A DNA stretch of 45,314 nt from Bacteroidales bacterium (GTDB lineage: Bacteria; Bacteroidota; Bacteroidia; Bacteroidales; UBA1715), in assembly GCA_017516865.1 (NCBI GenBank), contig JAFXAU010000007.1, positions 1 through 45,314 of the forward strand, in the 5' to 3' direction. Below are positions 34,204 to 42,900 of this stretch, one piece after another (position 1 is the first letter of the stretch; the number at the start of each line of letters is the position of its first letter). A program made the position numbers and the translations under genes. Below the pieces are notes generated by a model. It worked only from the letters and a program-made list of their open reading frames with translations, ran no database searches and was not told the origin of the DNA.

Positions 34204-34211
34204 TATCTTTG
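34204..34211 (+). promoter_or_regulatory. Promoter -7 element TATCTTTG
   Basis: An exact TAnnTTTG match 22 bases before the start of the ZapB-like gene, with TTG 21 bases further upstream as a partial -33 element. It likely drives the ZapB-like gene and zapA, and perhaps the 6S RNA and rny. Confidence 0.6.
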
Positions 34212-34233
34212 TAGAGAGTAAATTTTCGGAAAA

Positions 34234-34533
34234 ATGACAGAAGAATCAAAACAAATCATAGAAGGCATAAAGTCGAAAGTGGTTGTTCTTACGTCTATGT
34301 ATTCCGTATTGAAATCACAAAACGAACAATTAAAAAAGGATAACGAAGAATTAAAACAAACAATAGAAAAACAACAAAATTCAATATCAGAATTAGAGCA
34401 AAAAGTTAATACATTACAATTAGCAAAGGCTGTATCTGGAAATTCGGACGAGGTGAGTGACACGCCAGCTCGAAAATATATTGAAGGAATTATACGGGAA
34501 ATTGATTCTTGTATTGCATTATTAAATAAATGA
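34234..34533 (+). CDS. ZapB-like coiled-coil protein
   Basis: A 99-residue protein, almost entirely coiled coil from ~5 to 72 (MYSVLKSQNEQLKKDNEELK and further heptads), with a short conserved C-terminal part KYIEGIIREIDSCIALLNK. Small coiled-coil proteins coded just before zapA in Bacteroidetes are likely division-ring partners that resemble ZapB, although sequence identity to the E. coli protein is not evident. It overlaps zapA by four bases (ATGA), indicating coupled translation. Confidence 0.75.
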   Translation: MTEESKQIIEGIKSKVVVLTSMYSVLKSQNEQLKKDNEELKQTIEKQQNSISELEQKVNTLQLAKAVSGNSDEVSDTPARKYIEGIIREIDSCIALLNK

Positions 34534-34826
34534 TGAACGATAAATTACCCATACGGTTAACAATTCTTGAACGAGAATATCCATTGACGATTCCGCCAAG
34601 TGAGGAAGAGAAACTTCGCGAGGCAAGCAAGAGAATCAACGAAATGGTTTCTAAGTTTCGGCAAATTCACAAAAACGCCGACGCACAAGATTTACTCGTA
34701 ATGGCTAATTTACAGTTCGCAAGCAAATTACTTGATTTAGAGCAAACTCTTCAGCAAAACAGCGAAGAAGAAGAACTCAAAAAAGTATACGAAAACCTTG
34801 ATGAATTTATTAAAATAAATCAATAA
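34530..34826 (+). CDS. zapA: Cell-division protein ZapA
   Basis: A 98-residue protein that bundles FtsZ filaments. The N-terminal domain is KLPIRLTILEREYPLTIPPS (4-23) with EEEKLREASKRINEMVSKFR, and the C-terminal half is the long coiled coil LLVMANLQFASKLLDLEQTL. This matches the ZapA family in length and order. The ATG at 34530 is coupled to the preceding gene; the next codon, ATG at 34533, is an alternative start. A 6S RNA-like element follows after about 15 bases. Confidence 0.9.
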   Translation: MMNDKLPIRLTILEREYPLTIPPSEEEKLREASKRINEMVSKFRQIHKNADAQDLLVMANLQFASKLLDLEQTLQQNSEEEELKKVYENLDEFIKINQ

Positions 34827-34839
34827 AGAAAAAAATAGT

Positions 34840-35026
34840 TCAGTTCTAACTCGTATTGTTTCTTTTACTCGCGGAAAACTCGACATTTAATTTCGCAAAA
34901 AAGAGATCAGTTACAGCCGCCGATGATAGGCCTCATTCCTTCGGGAATCCTTTCGGACAGTGGAAATCAGAATCGGCTTACCCTCTAACCCTGTTGATTT
35001 TTGGGGTTTTCTGGATTAGAAACAAT
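34840..35026 (+). ncRNA. ssrS: 6S RNA (SsrS)
   Basis: About 185 bases between zapA and rny fold into one long, irregular hairpin like 6S RNA. The closing stem pairs TTCTAACTC (34844-34852) with GGATTAGAA (35013-35021). The next stem pairs GAAAACTCGAC (34874-34884) with GTTGA (34993-34997) and GTTTTC (35006-35011). A central bubble is followed by AGAG/CTCT (34902-34905 with 34983-34986), AGCCG/CGGCT (34915-34919 with 34974-34978) and an apical ATTCC-TTCG-GGAAT hairpin (34935-34948). A T-run follows at about 35031. Downstream of zapA is the classic place for ssrS in other bacteria. 6S RNA mimics an open promoter and binds the RNA polymerase holoenzyme. The identification rests on fold, length and location. 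Confidence 0.72.
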
Positions 35027-35059
35027 ATGAGTTTTTTATTTAATATATACTGAATTATT

Positions 35060-36595
35060 ATGTTAACAACAATTATCATCTCCGTAATTACATTCCTCGT
35101 AGGCGTTGGACTTACGTTTGTAATACAAAAAATATTCTTAAATTCTAAGGCAAAATCTATTCTCGACAAGGCAGAAACCGAAGCCGAAGCTATCAAAAAA
35201 GAACGGATGCTTCAGGCTAAAGAAAAATTTCTGCAACTAAAATCAGAGAACGAAAAGATAATCAATGAGCGAAACAACAAAGTCGCTCAAGCCGAAAACA
35301 GAATTAAACAGAAAGAATCATCATTACAATCAAAGTTCGAAGAACTACAGAGAAAACAACAGGAACTTGCTTCTCAAAAGGAAATTCTAAACAATCAAAT
35401 TCAAATCAACCAAAAGAAGACTGAAGACCTGGAAAAACTTCACAAACAGCAAGTTACGCAGTTGGAAACTATTTCTGGTCTGTCGGCTCACGATGCGAAA
35501 GAACAACTTATCGATTCTTTGAAAGCTGAAGCAAAAACCGAAGCCATGTCTCTCATCAACGAGATTATGGATGAGGCAAAAATGACCGCCAACAAGGAAG
35601 CAAAGAAAATCGTTATCCAAACAATTCAACGTACCGCTACAGAACATGTTGCAGAAAACTCCGTATCGGTATTCAACATCGAAAGCGATGAGGTTAAAGG
35701 CCGTATTATCGGTCGCGAAGGTCGTAATATTAGAGCGTTGGAAGCGGCTACAGGTATTGAAATTATTGTAGACGACACACCCGATGCAATCATTCTTTCT
35801 GGTTTCGACCCAGTACGTCGCGAAATCGCCCGTTTGGCGCTTCACCAACTTGTAACGGACGGTAGAATCCACCCGGCAAGAATCGAGGAAGTCGTTGAAA
35901 AAACGAAAAAGCAAGTCGAAGACGAAATCATTGAAACCGGGAAACGTGTTGCCATAGATTTGGGAATCCACGGTCTTCACCCTGACTTGATTCGTCACAT
36001 AGGTAGAATGAAATATCGTTCTTCATACGGTCAAAACTTGTTGCAACACGCCAAGGAAACAGCAAAACTTTGCGGTATTATGGCGGCGGAATTGGGACTT
36101 AATTCAAAGGCTGCAAAACGTGCTGGTCTGCTTCACGATATTGGTAAGGTAATTGAAGACGATGGCGAAATGCCACACGCATTGGCAGGTATGAACCTTG
36201 CAGAAAAATGTAAGGAACGTCCTGAAATTTGTAATGCAATTGGTGCCCACCACGAAGAAATTGAGATGGAAACGCTCATTGCTCCAATCGTTCAAGTTTG
36301 CGATGCCATTTCCGGTGCTCGTCCGGGAGCCCGTCGCGAAATCGTTGAATCTTACATAAAACGATTGAAAGATTTGGAAAACATCGCTCTTTCATACCCT
36401 GGTGTGTTGAAAACATACGCAATCCAAGCTGGACGTGAACTTCGAGTTATCGTAGGTGCTGAAAAAGTAAGCGATTCCGAAGCAGAAGTTTTGTCAATGA
36501 ACATTGCAAAACGTATTCAGGAAGAAATGACATATCCTGGTCAAATCAAGATTACAGTCATTCGAGAAACAAGAGCTATAAATTACGCGAAATAA
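35060..36595 (+). CDS. rny: Ribonuclease Y
   Basis: A 511-residue membrane-anchored endoribonuclease that starts mRNA decay. It has an N-terminal transmembrane helix (~2-22), a long coiled coil (~30-190), a KH RNA-binding domain ([20 protein letters not shown], ~211-230) and an HD metal-dependent hydrolase domain (LLHDIGKV, with GAHHEEIE further on). The C-terminal block [20 protein letters not shown] is the family ending. Length and order match RNase Y closely. The gene starts 34 bases after the 6S element and is followed by the epimerase gene after 3 bases. Confidence 0.97.
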   Translation: MLTTIIISVITFLVGVGLTFVIQKIFLNSKAKSILDKAETEAEAIKKERMLQAKEKFLQLKSENEKIINERNNKVAQAENRIKQKESSLQSKFEELQRKQQELASQKEILNNQIQINQKKTEDLEKLHKQQVTQLETISGLSAHDAKEQLIDSLKAEAKTEAMSLINEIMDEAKMTANKEAKKIVIQTIQRTATEHVAENSVSVFNIESDEVKGRIIGREGRNIRALEAATGIEIIVDDTPDAIILSGFDPVRREIARLALHQLVTDGRIHPARIEEVVEKTKKQVEDEIIETGKRVAIDLGIHGLHPDLIRHIGRMKYRSSYGQNLLQHAKETAKLCGIMAAELGLNSKAAKRAGLLHDIGKVIEDDGEMPHALAGMNLAEKCKERPEICNAIGAHHEEIEMETLIAPIVQVCDAISGARPGARREIVESYIKRLKDLENIALSYPGVLKTYAIQAGRELRVIVGAEKVSDSEAEVLSMNIAKRIQEEMTYPGQIKITVIRETRAINYAK

Positions 36596-36598
36596 AAT

Positions 36599-37588
36599 AT
36601 GCCAACAAACAAGAACATATTAGTTACTGGCGGAGCAGGTTTCATTGGTTCAAACCTTATTGAAGCACTTTTGCAAAACAATAATACTGTTACTTGTTTG
36701 GATAATTTCTCTACGGGTTATCGGAAAAATATCGATCGTTTTTTCGATAACCCCCATTTTTCGCTCATCGAAGGTGACATTCGTGATTTAGACACGTGCC
36801 GTCAAGCTGTCGAAGGAAAAGATTTAGTGTACCATGAGGCGGCATTAGGTTCTGTTCCCCGCTCGATTGAAAATCCTGTATTGAGCACTCACGTGAACAT
36901 TTTGGGATTCGTAAACATGCTCACGGCTGCGAAAGACGCAAAAATTCCACGCTTCATTTATGCAAGTTCTTCGTCAACATACGGCGATGCGACGTATTCT
37001 CCTAAAGTGGAAGACAAAAAGGGATTTCCACTCTCGCCTTATGCAGTAACAAAGCATGTGAACGATATGTTTGCAAGAAACTTTACTGCATTGTTCGGCA
37101 TTGAAACAATTGGATTGTGCTATTTCAACGTGTTCGGACCATATCAAGACCCCAATGGAGCATATGCCGCTGTTATTCCAAAATTCATAAATCTGTTGCT
37201 GGAACATAAGCAACCGACAATTTACGGAGACGGAAAACAATCAAGAGATTTCACATTTGTGAAAAATGTAGTCAATGCCAACTTGCTCGCTGGCGACGCT
37301 CAACTGATAGAAAACAAACATGAACATATAAATGTGGCATGCAACGAATCAATTGACCTGACATCACTCACTAATGAAATTATTCAATCGTTGGCAAAAT
37401 ACGATCCTGCGATAGCGTCCATACAACCTGCGTATGCTGATGCACGAAAGGGCGACATCCGTGATTCCATGGCTTCGATAGAAAAAGCAAAGCGCATTTT
37501 GGGCTATTCCCCGAAAATTTTCGTCAAAGAAGGCGTAGAAAAAACCACAGAATGGTTTTTCCAACAATTCTCCGAAAAGGCAAAATAA
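36599..37588 (+). CDS. NAD-dependent UDP-hexose 4-epimerase (WbpP/TviC-like)
   Basis: A 329-residue extended short-chain dehydrogenase. The NAD-binding GGAGFIG is at 11-17, NFSTGYRKNI follows at 36-45, the catalytic Ser cluster SSSS is at 123-126, and the Tyr-Lys pair is Y148-x3-K152. The NFSTG and EAALGSVPRSIENP blocks are characteristic of the WbpP/TviC group that epimerises UDP-GlcNAc/UDP-GalNAc (or their uronic acids) for surface polysaccharides. It lies 3 bases after rny and 65 bases before porX. No other capsule gene is adjacent. Confidence 0.88.
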   Translation: MPTNKNILVTGGAGFIGSNLIEALLQNNNTVTCLDNFSTGYRKNIDRFFDNPHFSLIEGDIRDLDTCRQAVEGKDLVYHEAALGSVPRSIENPVLSTHVNILGFVNMLTAAKDAKIPRFIYASSSSTYGDATYSPKVEDKKGFPLSPYAVTKHVNDMFARNFTALFGIETIGLCYFNVFGPYQDPNGAYAAVIPKFINLLLEHKQPTIYGDGKQSRDFTFVKNVVNANLLAGDAQLIENKHEHINVACNESIDLTSLTNEIIQSLAKYDPAIASIQPAYADARKGDIRDSMASIEKAKRILGYSPKIFVKEGVEKTTEWFFQQFSEKAK

Positions 37589-37620
37589 CCGTCGTTACAA
37601 ACAATAAGAACACGATGGTT
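37587..37620 (+). promoter_or_regulatory. Inverted repeat upstream of porX
   Basis: AACCGTCGT (37587-37595) can pair with ACGATGGTT (37612-37620) over nine positions, one of them G-T, with a 16-base loop. No T-run follows on the plus strand. It fills half of the short gap before porX and could be a protein-binding site or a weak attenuator. Confidence 0.3.
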
Positions 37621-37653
37621 CCGTTTATACACAAGTAACAAAGCAATTCCTTT

Positions 37654-39207
37654 ATGAAAGAAATTAAAATACTTTGGGCAGACGACGAAATTGAACTGCT
37701 GAAACCACATATTTTGTTCCTTGAAGCAAAAGGTTATTCTGTATTCCCCGTGAACAACGGAAACGACGCCATTGCCGAAGTCTCAAAACAGAAATTCGAC
37801 ATTGTTTTTCTTGATGAACAAATGCCCGGACTTAGCGGTATAGAGGTTCTCGAAGCCATAAAGGCCAGTCATCCCGAACTTCCTGTCATTATGATTACCA
37901 AAAGTGAGGAAGAAAACATAATGGACAAAGCAATTGGTTCACGAATAAACGACTACCTCATAAAACCCATCAATCCGAACCAAATTTTACTTGCACTCAA
38001 AAAAAATCTCAATCAAAGTGAATTGCTCACGCAAAATACTACAATGAAATATCAGCGTGAATTTTCGCAGTTGGGAATGGAAATTGCGAACGCAAATTCG
38101 TACAACGACTGGATTGAAGTATATCGGCACATTGTGTATTGGGAAATGCAACTTGCCAATTCAAAAGACCATAGCCTCAACGAGTTGCTTCTTATGCAAA
38201 AGAACGACGCAAATGTCAATTTTGCGAAATTCATTAAGAAAAACTATACCGACTGGTTTCTGCCGAATGCAAACAACAAGCCAATGCTTTCGCCAAACAT
38301 TATTCGTGAAAAAGTTTTTCCCGAAATTCAGAAAGACAGCAAAACATTGTTGCTCGTGCTTGACAATCTACGCTACGACCACTGGGTGGCACTTCGTCCG
38401 CTGTTGAGCGAATATTTCTCGGTTGAAGACGATTCTCTTTATTTCAGCATTCTGCCAACCACTACGCAATATGCTCGTAATGCACTATTTTCAGGCTTAA
38501 TGCCTGCCGACCTTGAAAAACTCTATCCCGATTTGTGGGTTGACGACGAAGATGACGAATCTAAAAATCTTCACGAAGAAGAAATGCTTGTCACACAACT
38601 TAAACGGCTTGGCTATTCTGAACGGATTTATTTTGATAAAATCACAAATATAAACACGGGCAAAAATCTCAATGACAGGCTTGCACATATTAGTCAAACC
38701 CATTTTTCGGTATTAGTCCACAATTTTATTGACATTCTTTCGCACGCTCGTACCGAAATGAACATGATAAAGGAACTTGCTAACGACGAGGCTGCGTATC
38801 GTTCGCTTACTGTTTCGTGGTTCACTCATTCTCCACTTTTTGAGATGTTACAAGAACTTTCACGTCGTAAAGTCAATATTCTCATCACCACCGACCATGG
38901 TTCCGTGAACATTCAAAATCCAATAAAAGTGCTGGGCGACAGAAATGTTAACACAAATCTTCGCTACAAACAAGGCAAAGCATTGCAATACAACAAGAAA
39001 GAGGTATTTGAAATTACTCGTCCGATTGACGCGCGATTACCGCAAAGCCACCTCAGTTCTGCATATATTTTTGCAACAAATCAAGACTTCTTTGCCTATC
39101 CGAACAACTACAATTACTATGTAAAATATTACAAAGACACATTCCAACACGGGGGAATTTCATTGGAAGAAATGATAATTCCATTCGTGTCATTGAAAGC
39201 GATATAA
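37654..39207 (+). CDS. porX: PorX: response regulator with PglZ phosphatase domain
   Basis: A 517-residue two-domain regulator. Residues 1-120 are a CheY-like receiver: acidic pocket D10/D11, phospho-acceptor D54 in VFLDEQMPG, and the conserved MITKSEE and LIKPINP segments. Residues ~200-515 are a PglZ/alkaline-phosphatase-like domain: LLLVLDNLRYDHW (~228-240) with the metal-binding Asp, and ITTDHGSVN (~412-420). This architecture is that of PorX, which with the histidine kinase PorY controls the type IX secretion system in Porphyromonas and its relatives; its PglZ domain is known to have phosphodiesterase activity. It is probably co-transcribed with the epimerase gene. Confidence 0.93.
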   Translation: MKEIKILWADDEIELLKPHILFLEAKGYSVFPVNNGNDAIAEVSKQKFDIVFLDEQMPGLSGIEVLEAIKASHPELPVIMITKSEEENIMDKAIGSRINDYLIKPINPNQILLALKKNLNQSELLTQNTTMKYQREFSQLGMEIANANSYNDWIEVYRHIVYWEMQLANSKDHSLNELLLMQKNDANVNFAKFIKKNYTDWFLPNANNKPMLSPNIIREKVFPEIQKDSKTLLLVLDNLRYDHWVALRPLLSEYFSVEDDSLYFSILPTTTQYARNALFSGLMPADLEKLYPDLWVDDEDDESKNLHEEEMLVTQLKRLGYSERIYFDKITNINTGKNLNDRLAHISQTHFSVLVHNFIDILSHARTEMNMIKELANDEAAYRSLTVSWFTHSPLFEMLQELSRRKVNILITTDHGSVNIQNPIKVLGDRNVNTNLRYKQGKALQYNKKEVFEITRPIDARLPQSHLSSAYIFATNQDFFAYPNNYNYYVKYYKDTFQHGGISLEEMIIPFVSLKAI

Positions 39208-39227
39208 GAAGTAAATTCTACTCTTAT
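39204..39227. terminator. Bidirectional terminator candidate
   Basis: ATAAG-A-AGTA pairs with TACT-CTTAT over nine positions with one bulged A, and is followed on the plus strand by TTCTTTGTTTTTG. It spans the junction of the convergent porX and Cys-motif genes. Confidence 0.45.
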
Positions 39228-39634
39228 TTCTTTGTTTTTGTAGCTTGAGAAGCGTTTGTTTTAGGAGTTTTCGTTGCTTGTGACTGACTTGTATTTGTTG
39301 TTGATTTTTTAGTCTTAGTTGCTTGATTTCCGTTAGAACTTGTATTGTTCGTTGTTTTTTTAGTCTTTGTTGCCTGTGTCCTCGTTGACGGAGTTGTTCG
39401 TTTTGGATAACAGATTCCGCAAGCCGCTTTACCATTTCGCTGCGCAGTCGAAAGAGTCGATTTTTGTGCCGTTCCAGAACATTTTTTCACTTCGATACAC
39501 GAAGGAGATTTGTGATATGTTGTTCCATTAGGACAAACCCATACAGTTGCATTTTGTTCGTTGATGCTTGTGGTAGTTGTGATACAGAATGAGCATAAAA
39601 ATACTACCGATAGAATAAGAATAATTTTTTTCAT
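39224..39634 (-). CDS. Small exported protein with Cys motif and repetitive Lys/Thr tail
   Basis: A 136-residue protein from ATG 39634 (an in-frame ATG at 39640 adds two residues). It has a signal peptide (MKKIILILSVVFLCSFCITT), then a compact module WVCPNGTTYHKSPSCIEVKK with GKAACGICYP further on. The Y-H-x-S and C-G-x-C-x-P pattern resembles short Ada-type or nuclease-associated metal-binding modules that read YHxxxC...CGxCxP. The last ~65 residues are low complexity: a QATKTKK-like motif recurs four times among Thr, Asn and Ser. It may be a metal-binding periplasmic or surface protein with a disordered tail. The module is my interpretation; the function is unknown. Confidence 0.68.
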   Translation of the reverse strand: MKKIILILSVVFLCSFCITTTTSINEQNATVWVCPNGTTYHKSPSCIEVKKCSGTAQKSTLSTAQRNGKAACGICYPKRTTPSTRTQATKTKKTTNNTSSNGNQATKTKKSTTNTSQSQATKTPKTNASQATKTKK

Positions 39635-39880
39635 AATCATATAAATTTAATTGTACAAATATAACATTTTTACAAATTTCATGCCTGAATATATTCTTTT
39701 CTTGCAAATACATAGTGTAACATATACACCAACTAAAGGCAAGATTTTAACCTCTTCATTCTTTTATACTTATACATTTCAACACTATCATTTCTACCTA
39801 CCGAACATATAACTTTCAGTATTTTTTCATAAATTGCAAAAAATATTGAATTAACATGGTGTATTTTTTACACTAAGTTA

Positions 39881-39888
39881 TATATTTG
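39881..39888 (+). promoter_or_regulatory. Promoter -7 element TATATTTG of the giant surface-protein gene
   Basis: An exact TAnnTTTG match 20 bases before the ATG at 39909. Just upstream lies a short inverted repeat, GTGTA and TACAC around a T-run (39860-39874), which could be an operator. Confidence 0.6.
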
Positions 39889-39908
39889 TATTTCAAATCT
39901 TTTGGGTT

Positions 39909-42900
39909 ATGAAACAAAAAATACTACTAATCATATTCTTTCTGTCTTCTGTAACGGCAGTGTTTTCACAAGGTAGCTGGAACCTTGTTTGGCGCGAGGA
40001 TTTTGGTGTCGTGGAAGATACTGTGATAAAGGATTTCCCTGATCCGACAATGAGTGTTCCGAATCACAATTTTGCAACAACTTGCGGTACTATCAACGAT
40101 GGTTACTATGGTATTGTGAACAGTTCGTGGTGGGCATTCAACCGATTCAAGAGTTGCAACTCCGGCTCGCAATGGCACCTTATGGCCGGCCGCGATCATA
40201 CGGGAAATGAGAAAGGGGCTATGTTGCTTGTAAATGTCGGAAGTGCGGGTCAAGGAGAAAAAATTTACGAGCAAGAAATAAATTTTGATTTGTGTCAAAA
40301 CAGATGGTATCGATTTAAAATTTTTGCCGCAAGTATTACCAACCAAAGTTATTGCGACGGAAATCCCACGAAGGCAAATCTTACCATGAATGTGATAAAC
40401 ATAAAAAATCCGTCTAATCCTGTTATTATCCAGACAATAGAAACTGGCGGTCTGCCATTTTGGAATTTACCTTCGGGAGCAGAGATGTGGAGTACTACCG
40501 ATGGCGGATTTGGCGATGTTTTTGCAGAACGTGATTGGACAGAGTTTAGCGTGGATTTTCAAGCCGGTGACGGAGATAAATTATTGTTACAAGTATTGAA
40601 CCATAGTCCTGGTGGGTGTGGAAACGACTTTGTGATAGATGATATTTCTCTCTATCGTTTGGATGACAAGCAAATAATAGACCCGACAATTTCTACAAAC
40701 ACCTTATCGGCCGAAAGTACTACGAGTGCGACGGGCTGTACGTATTTTGCCCGTTTTTCCGTGCCTTCAGAAGTTCTCACAAGTTGGAAAACTATTTATA
40801 GCCAAGTTTACTTCTTGTGGCAGCGTTCTACCGATGACGGTTTGACGTGGACAAATATGAATACCGTCAGTGGAATAGACAAACCTTCTATAGAATGGGA
40901 AGTCCCCAATACGGGACGGGAAGTCTATCGGGTGATTATTACAGGTTCCACTTCGGCTATCGATGCAAAAACCGAGGCCGAATATATTGCAGTACACGGC
41001 GGCCCAAGCAATGGTTGTTCGTATTTCTCAATTTCGAATACGCTCGCTGGTGTTTCGCCTGAACCAGATTGTTCTCTGAAAGACGGATTAAAAGTTGTTT
41101 GGAAAGAGGATTTCGGCGTGATAGATTCTACGTTGACAAGAACTTTCGACGGAGCTTCTACTTTAACGTATTATACGACGACAAGCACAGGAGGTATGGA
41201 AAATGCGGCTCCTGCATATTCGGTAACTTGTGCACCTGATTCAGCTCTACCAAGAGCAAATCAATGGTCAAGTTTTGAAAAACGTTTAAGTGAATTTTTT
41301 ACTCCTCTTCCGAATGATGCATTGTTGTACACTCGGCTAAAAGGAAAGAATCTGGTCGTTGATAAAGTTATTCAAGGTCCATTTTGTAATTGCAAAAACT
41401 ACATCTTCTCATTCAGGACGTTTACGCTCAATTCGTGGACGACAATGAAATACAAGGCGTATATCAAAAATTCAGCGGGAACAATTTTGGCTTCAACTGA
41501 CATAACCGTTGACGGTTCTGGAACTCCGACGTGGCATACCTACAGCATTCCGTTTTCTGTTGATTTCAATTATTCAGGGACAATTCGACTTCAAATAGAA
41601 TATCAAGGTAATGAATCTTGGGCGGTACCAGTGGCTTTCGATGACTTACAAGTCGTCGTTTGTCAAGAGAAAACGCCACAAGGAACTTTGTATATTGATA
41701 ACTCAGTCACAAAAAAATACTTGAGTAATTTTGATTGTGGAGTAACACCACCTCACGTTGTGAACTTAACCGACATTGCTGAATGGGCTTCTGCTTATCC
41801 AAATTATGGATACGTGTGGCAATCTTCGGTTGATGGCGGAACCACGTGGCAGACCGTAACTGAAAATGGTGTTTCACATTATTGCGAGGATTTATCGGAT
41901 GGAGAGACCTTATTCCGAGTCGTTATTGGCGAAACAAAAACAGTTGCTCAACAAGTTGCCCAAAACGGAAAACCTACAAGTCCGTGTTCGGTGTATTATA
42001 TTACAAATCAGGTGGGATTTCATTGCAAAGGCGTGACGTGCGTTGCCCCCGACGACATCGCCATCACTTGTTCCGATGCCGACAAAGTGTTGTGTACTGG
42101 TGAATCGGCAACATTGACGCCGACAAAACAATCTTCTTCGACTCAATTTGCGCAAGAATGGTATTTGAACAATACCATCATTTCTGGTTATCCAAAAACA
42201 ACAGACCAGGCAGTTTACACGGTAAATGGGGCGGGAACATACAAAATCAAAGTATATGATGTGGAAAATCCGACGTTGCAAAAATGTACGAAGACTGCCG
42301 AAATAGAAATTTCCGAAGCCGAAAAACCAACGGTAACTATTTCGGGAACAAACGATTATTGTTACGGAAAAGAAACTGTTTCGCCAGCAACATTTACGTT
42401 TACGGGAACTGCTCCTTATACGTTCTCGTATTCCGACGGAAACCAAACGTATAGCAATATTTCAAACTCAACAGGAACATTCAATCCTGCAACACCTTCT
42501 ACACAAGGCACATACACGTATTCCGTCAGTGCTTTGTCAGACAAGTATTGTACTGCGTCGTCAACCAATGGCAATGCAGTCATCACAATCAAACCCGTTC
42601 CAACGGCGATTGCGTCGAACAATGGTCCAATGTGTGCTGGAAATGCTGTAAATCTAACTGGAAGTTCTGATCAATCAAATGCAAGATTTAGTTGGACTGG
42701 ACCACAAAACTACACGGCAAACACGGCTTCGCCTGTTTTAACATCAACGACGACGGCAATGTCGGGTACGTACACGTTAACAACCACGCTGAACGGCTGT
42801 TCAAGCACTGCCACAACCGCAGTCACCATAAATCCTGTTCCGACAATAAAAACGTTAACTGCTTCTGCAACAGAAGTTTGTAGCGGAACGGAAATTACAT

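Noticed and set aside
35387..35998. Minus-strand frame of 203 residues inside rny
   Set aside because: It is a shadow of the well-supported rny frame, Phe/Cys-rich and without any recognisable domain.
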